From positions 1 to 40,453 of the forward strand of contig CAIXDG010000200.1 of the NCBI GenBank assembly GCA_903918115.1: a stretch of 40,453 nt of DNA. Direction: 5' to 3'. The notes under the pieces were generated by a model. It was given only the letters and a program-made list of their open reading frames with translations, was not told where the DNA came from and ran no database searches. The stretch is from an uncultured beta proteobacterium (GTDB lineage Bacteria; Pseudomonadota; Gammaproteobacteria; Burkholderiales; Burkholderiaceae). The stretch's first letter is position 1, and each line of letters opens with the position of its first letter. The position numbers and the translations under genes are program-made. Shown in pieces: positions 39,334 through 40,453 of the stretch.

Positions 39334-40453
39334 ATGAAATTATCAACTTTTTTTCACCGTCACCTGGTTTGGCATTTGTGTATTGCGCTATCCATATTCC
39401 TTGCGTACCTGATCTTATCCGAACCAAAACCGATTATTGCGTGGTTTGGCTTCATTCTTTTTGCTACCCTATCGCTGATTGGTCTCTTTAATCTATTACA
39501 GACTAAGCATGCGGTTTTAAAAAATTACCCGGTAGCAGGCTTAATTCGTTTTTGGATGGAAGCCATTCGCCCTGAAATTCGCCAATATTTAATTGAATCA
39601 GATACTGACAAGGTACCCTTTTCACGCAATCAGCGCGCAATTGTTTACCAGCGCGCGAAGAATTTATCGGATCAACGCGCATTTGGTACGCTTGAAAATG
39701 TCTATGCCCCTGGTTACGAATGGCTGGCTTATGCCAATGCGCCATCCCCTAAGGTGCCCATTAATAGCCTGCATATCAAAGTCGGGGGCGAAGCGTGTAC
39801 TCAACCCTATGCTATTTCAATTTTCAATATTTCTGCAATGAGCTTTGGCTCACTTTCTGCGAATGCCATCTTAGCCTTGAACAAGGGGGCGAAGTTGGGC
39901 GGCTTTGCTCAAGATACCGGCGAGGGATCGGTTTCACCCTATCACCGTAAATACGGCGGTGATCTTATATGGGAAATTGGCTCAGGCTATTTTGGTTGCC
40001 GTACCGCAAGTGGACATTTTGATTTAGCGAAATTTACCGAGGTTGCTAACGATCCGCAAATTAAAATGATTGAGATCAAATTGTCACAAGGTGCAAAACC
40101 TGGGCATGGTGGCGTTCTCCCAGCGGCAAAAATTACTCCTGAAATTGCTAAAACGCGCGATATTCCCCTCGGCAAAGACTGTATTTCTCCACATCGCCAC
40201 ACTGCCTTTCATACGCCAATCGAATTTATGCATTTCCTTGCGCAATTGCGCCTTAGCTCTAACGGCAAGCCAGTAGGCTTCAAACTTTGTATTGGTCAGC
40301 CTGAAAATTGGTTTGCCCTAGTGAAGGCGATGCTTGAAACTGGCATTACCCCGGACTTTATTGTGGTGGATGGCAGCGAAGGTGGTACAGGCGCAGCACC
40401 GGTAGAATTTATCGATCATGTGGGTATGCCGATGCGCGATGCTTTACGCTTAA
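39334..40453 (+). CDS. FMN-binding glutamate synthase-family protein (partial, runs off right edge)
   Basis: Visible 373 residues of a GltB2-like protein, the FMN/glutamate-synthase barrel without an amidotransferase domain. Two membrane spans come first (HLVWHLCIALSIFLAYLIL and IIAWFGFILFATLSLIGLF). The barrel follows: ISAMSFGSLSANAI, LGGFAQDTGEGSVSPYH, GGDLIWEIGSGYFGCR, IEIKLSQGAKPGHGGVLP, GKPVGFKLCIGQPENW and VVDGSEGGTGAAPVEF. The acceptor is probably an amino or related redox substrate, not established for this subgroup. The ATG at 39334 directly follows GGGAGG with no spacer, which is unusual, so a later start is possible. The 3-prime end lies outside the window. Confidence 0.88.
   Translation, partial: MKLSTFFHRHLVWHLCIALSIFLAYLILSEPKPIIAWFGFILFATLSLIGLFNLLQTKHAVLKNYPVAGLIRFWMEAIRPEIRQYLIESDTDKVPFSRNQRAIVYQRAKNLSDQRAFGTLENVYAPGYEWLAYANAPSPKVPINSLHIKVGGEACTQPYAISIFNISAMSFGSLSANAILALNKGAKLGGFAQDTGEGSVSPYHRKYGGDLIWEIGSGYFGCRTASGHFDLAKFTEVANDPQIKMIEIKLSQGAKPGHGGVLPAAKITPEIAKTRDIPLGKDCISPHRHTAFHTPIEFMHFLAQLRLSSNGKPVGFKLCIGQPENWFALVKAMLETGITPDFIVVDGSEGGTGAAPVEFIDHVGMPMRDALRL

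Noticed and set aside
39246-39491. Short plus-strand frame before the glutamate synthase-like gene
   Set aside because: It overlaps the real gene in another frame; the translation of the frame from 39334 gives clear glutamate-synthase motifs.

Overview
The window reads as a chromosomal segment of an AT-rich betaproteobacterium, most likely a Burkholderiales member such as a freshwater Polynucleobacter-type organism. This is inferred from a Bug/TctC solute receptor, many amino-acid-type ABC importers, FAH-fold hydrolases, short gaps between genes and the low-GC codon choice. No 16S or other marker is present to prove it. Almost the whole window is nutrient uptake and small-molecule catabolism. 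No IS element, prophage, CRISPR array, tRNA or rRNA was recognised.

Region 1 (1-4838): a biotin-dependent carboxylase (carrier protein cut by the window edge, plus a separate carboxyltransferase) lies behind a cytoplasmic gamma-glutamyltransferase-like Ntn hydrolase. Divergent from these are a HutC-type GntR regulator and ureidoglycolate lyase (allA). The set suggests ureide/oxamate-type nitrogen catabolism linked to carboxylation of a 2-oxo acid. Region 2 (4854-10396): a LivKHMGF importer operon headed by an FAH-family gene. Region 3 (10494-18355): an amidase (+) converges on a long minus-strand operon of TauABC-like importer, GMC oxidoreductase, Bug receptor, RidA-like protein and FAH-family hydrolase. 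A 25-codon remnant of another FAH gene sits in the middle.

Region 4 (18463-21332): sodC; a gamma-glutamyltransferase pseudogene truncated where it meets the tail of an unrelated plus-strand gene; and a PanE/opine-dehydrogenase-like gene controlled by a tandem glycine riboswitch with a clear intrinsic terminator.

Region 5 (21383-33366) is the most interesting part. A probable ten-gene minus-strand operon runs from a membrane di-iron hydroxylase and an ABM-domain protein through a GntR/FCD regulator and a second LivKHMGF importer to a PanB-like protein with altered metal ligands and a canonical PanE. A thiol-dioxygenase-like cupin is divergent from it. A phytanoyl-CoA-dioxygenase-like enzyme and a sodium:solute symporter follow on the minus strand further right. 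Twin inverted repeats lie in the divergent promoter region. This looks like an uncharacterised oxidative catabolic pathway for a small acid.

Region 6 (33436-40453): small membrane and envelope genes (K+ channel-like, DUF1622, a Cys-motif protein, an outer-membrane barrel, DUF1439 and DUF3313 lipoprotein-like genes), a papain-like small protein, enoyl-CoA hydratase, DUF3820, a secreted DNA/RNA endonuclease, and the start of an FMN-binding glutamate synthase-like gene cut by the right edge.
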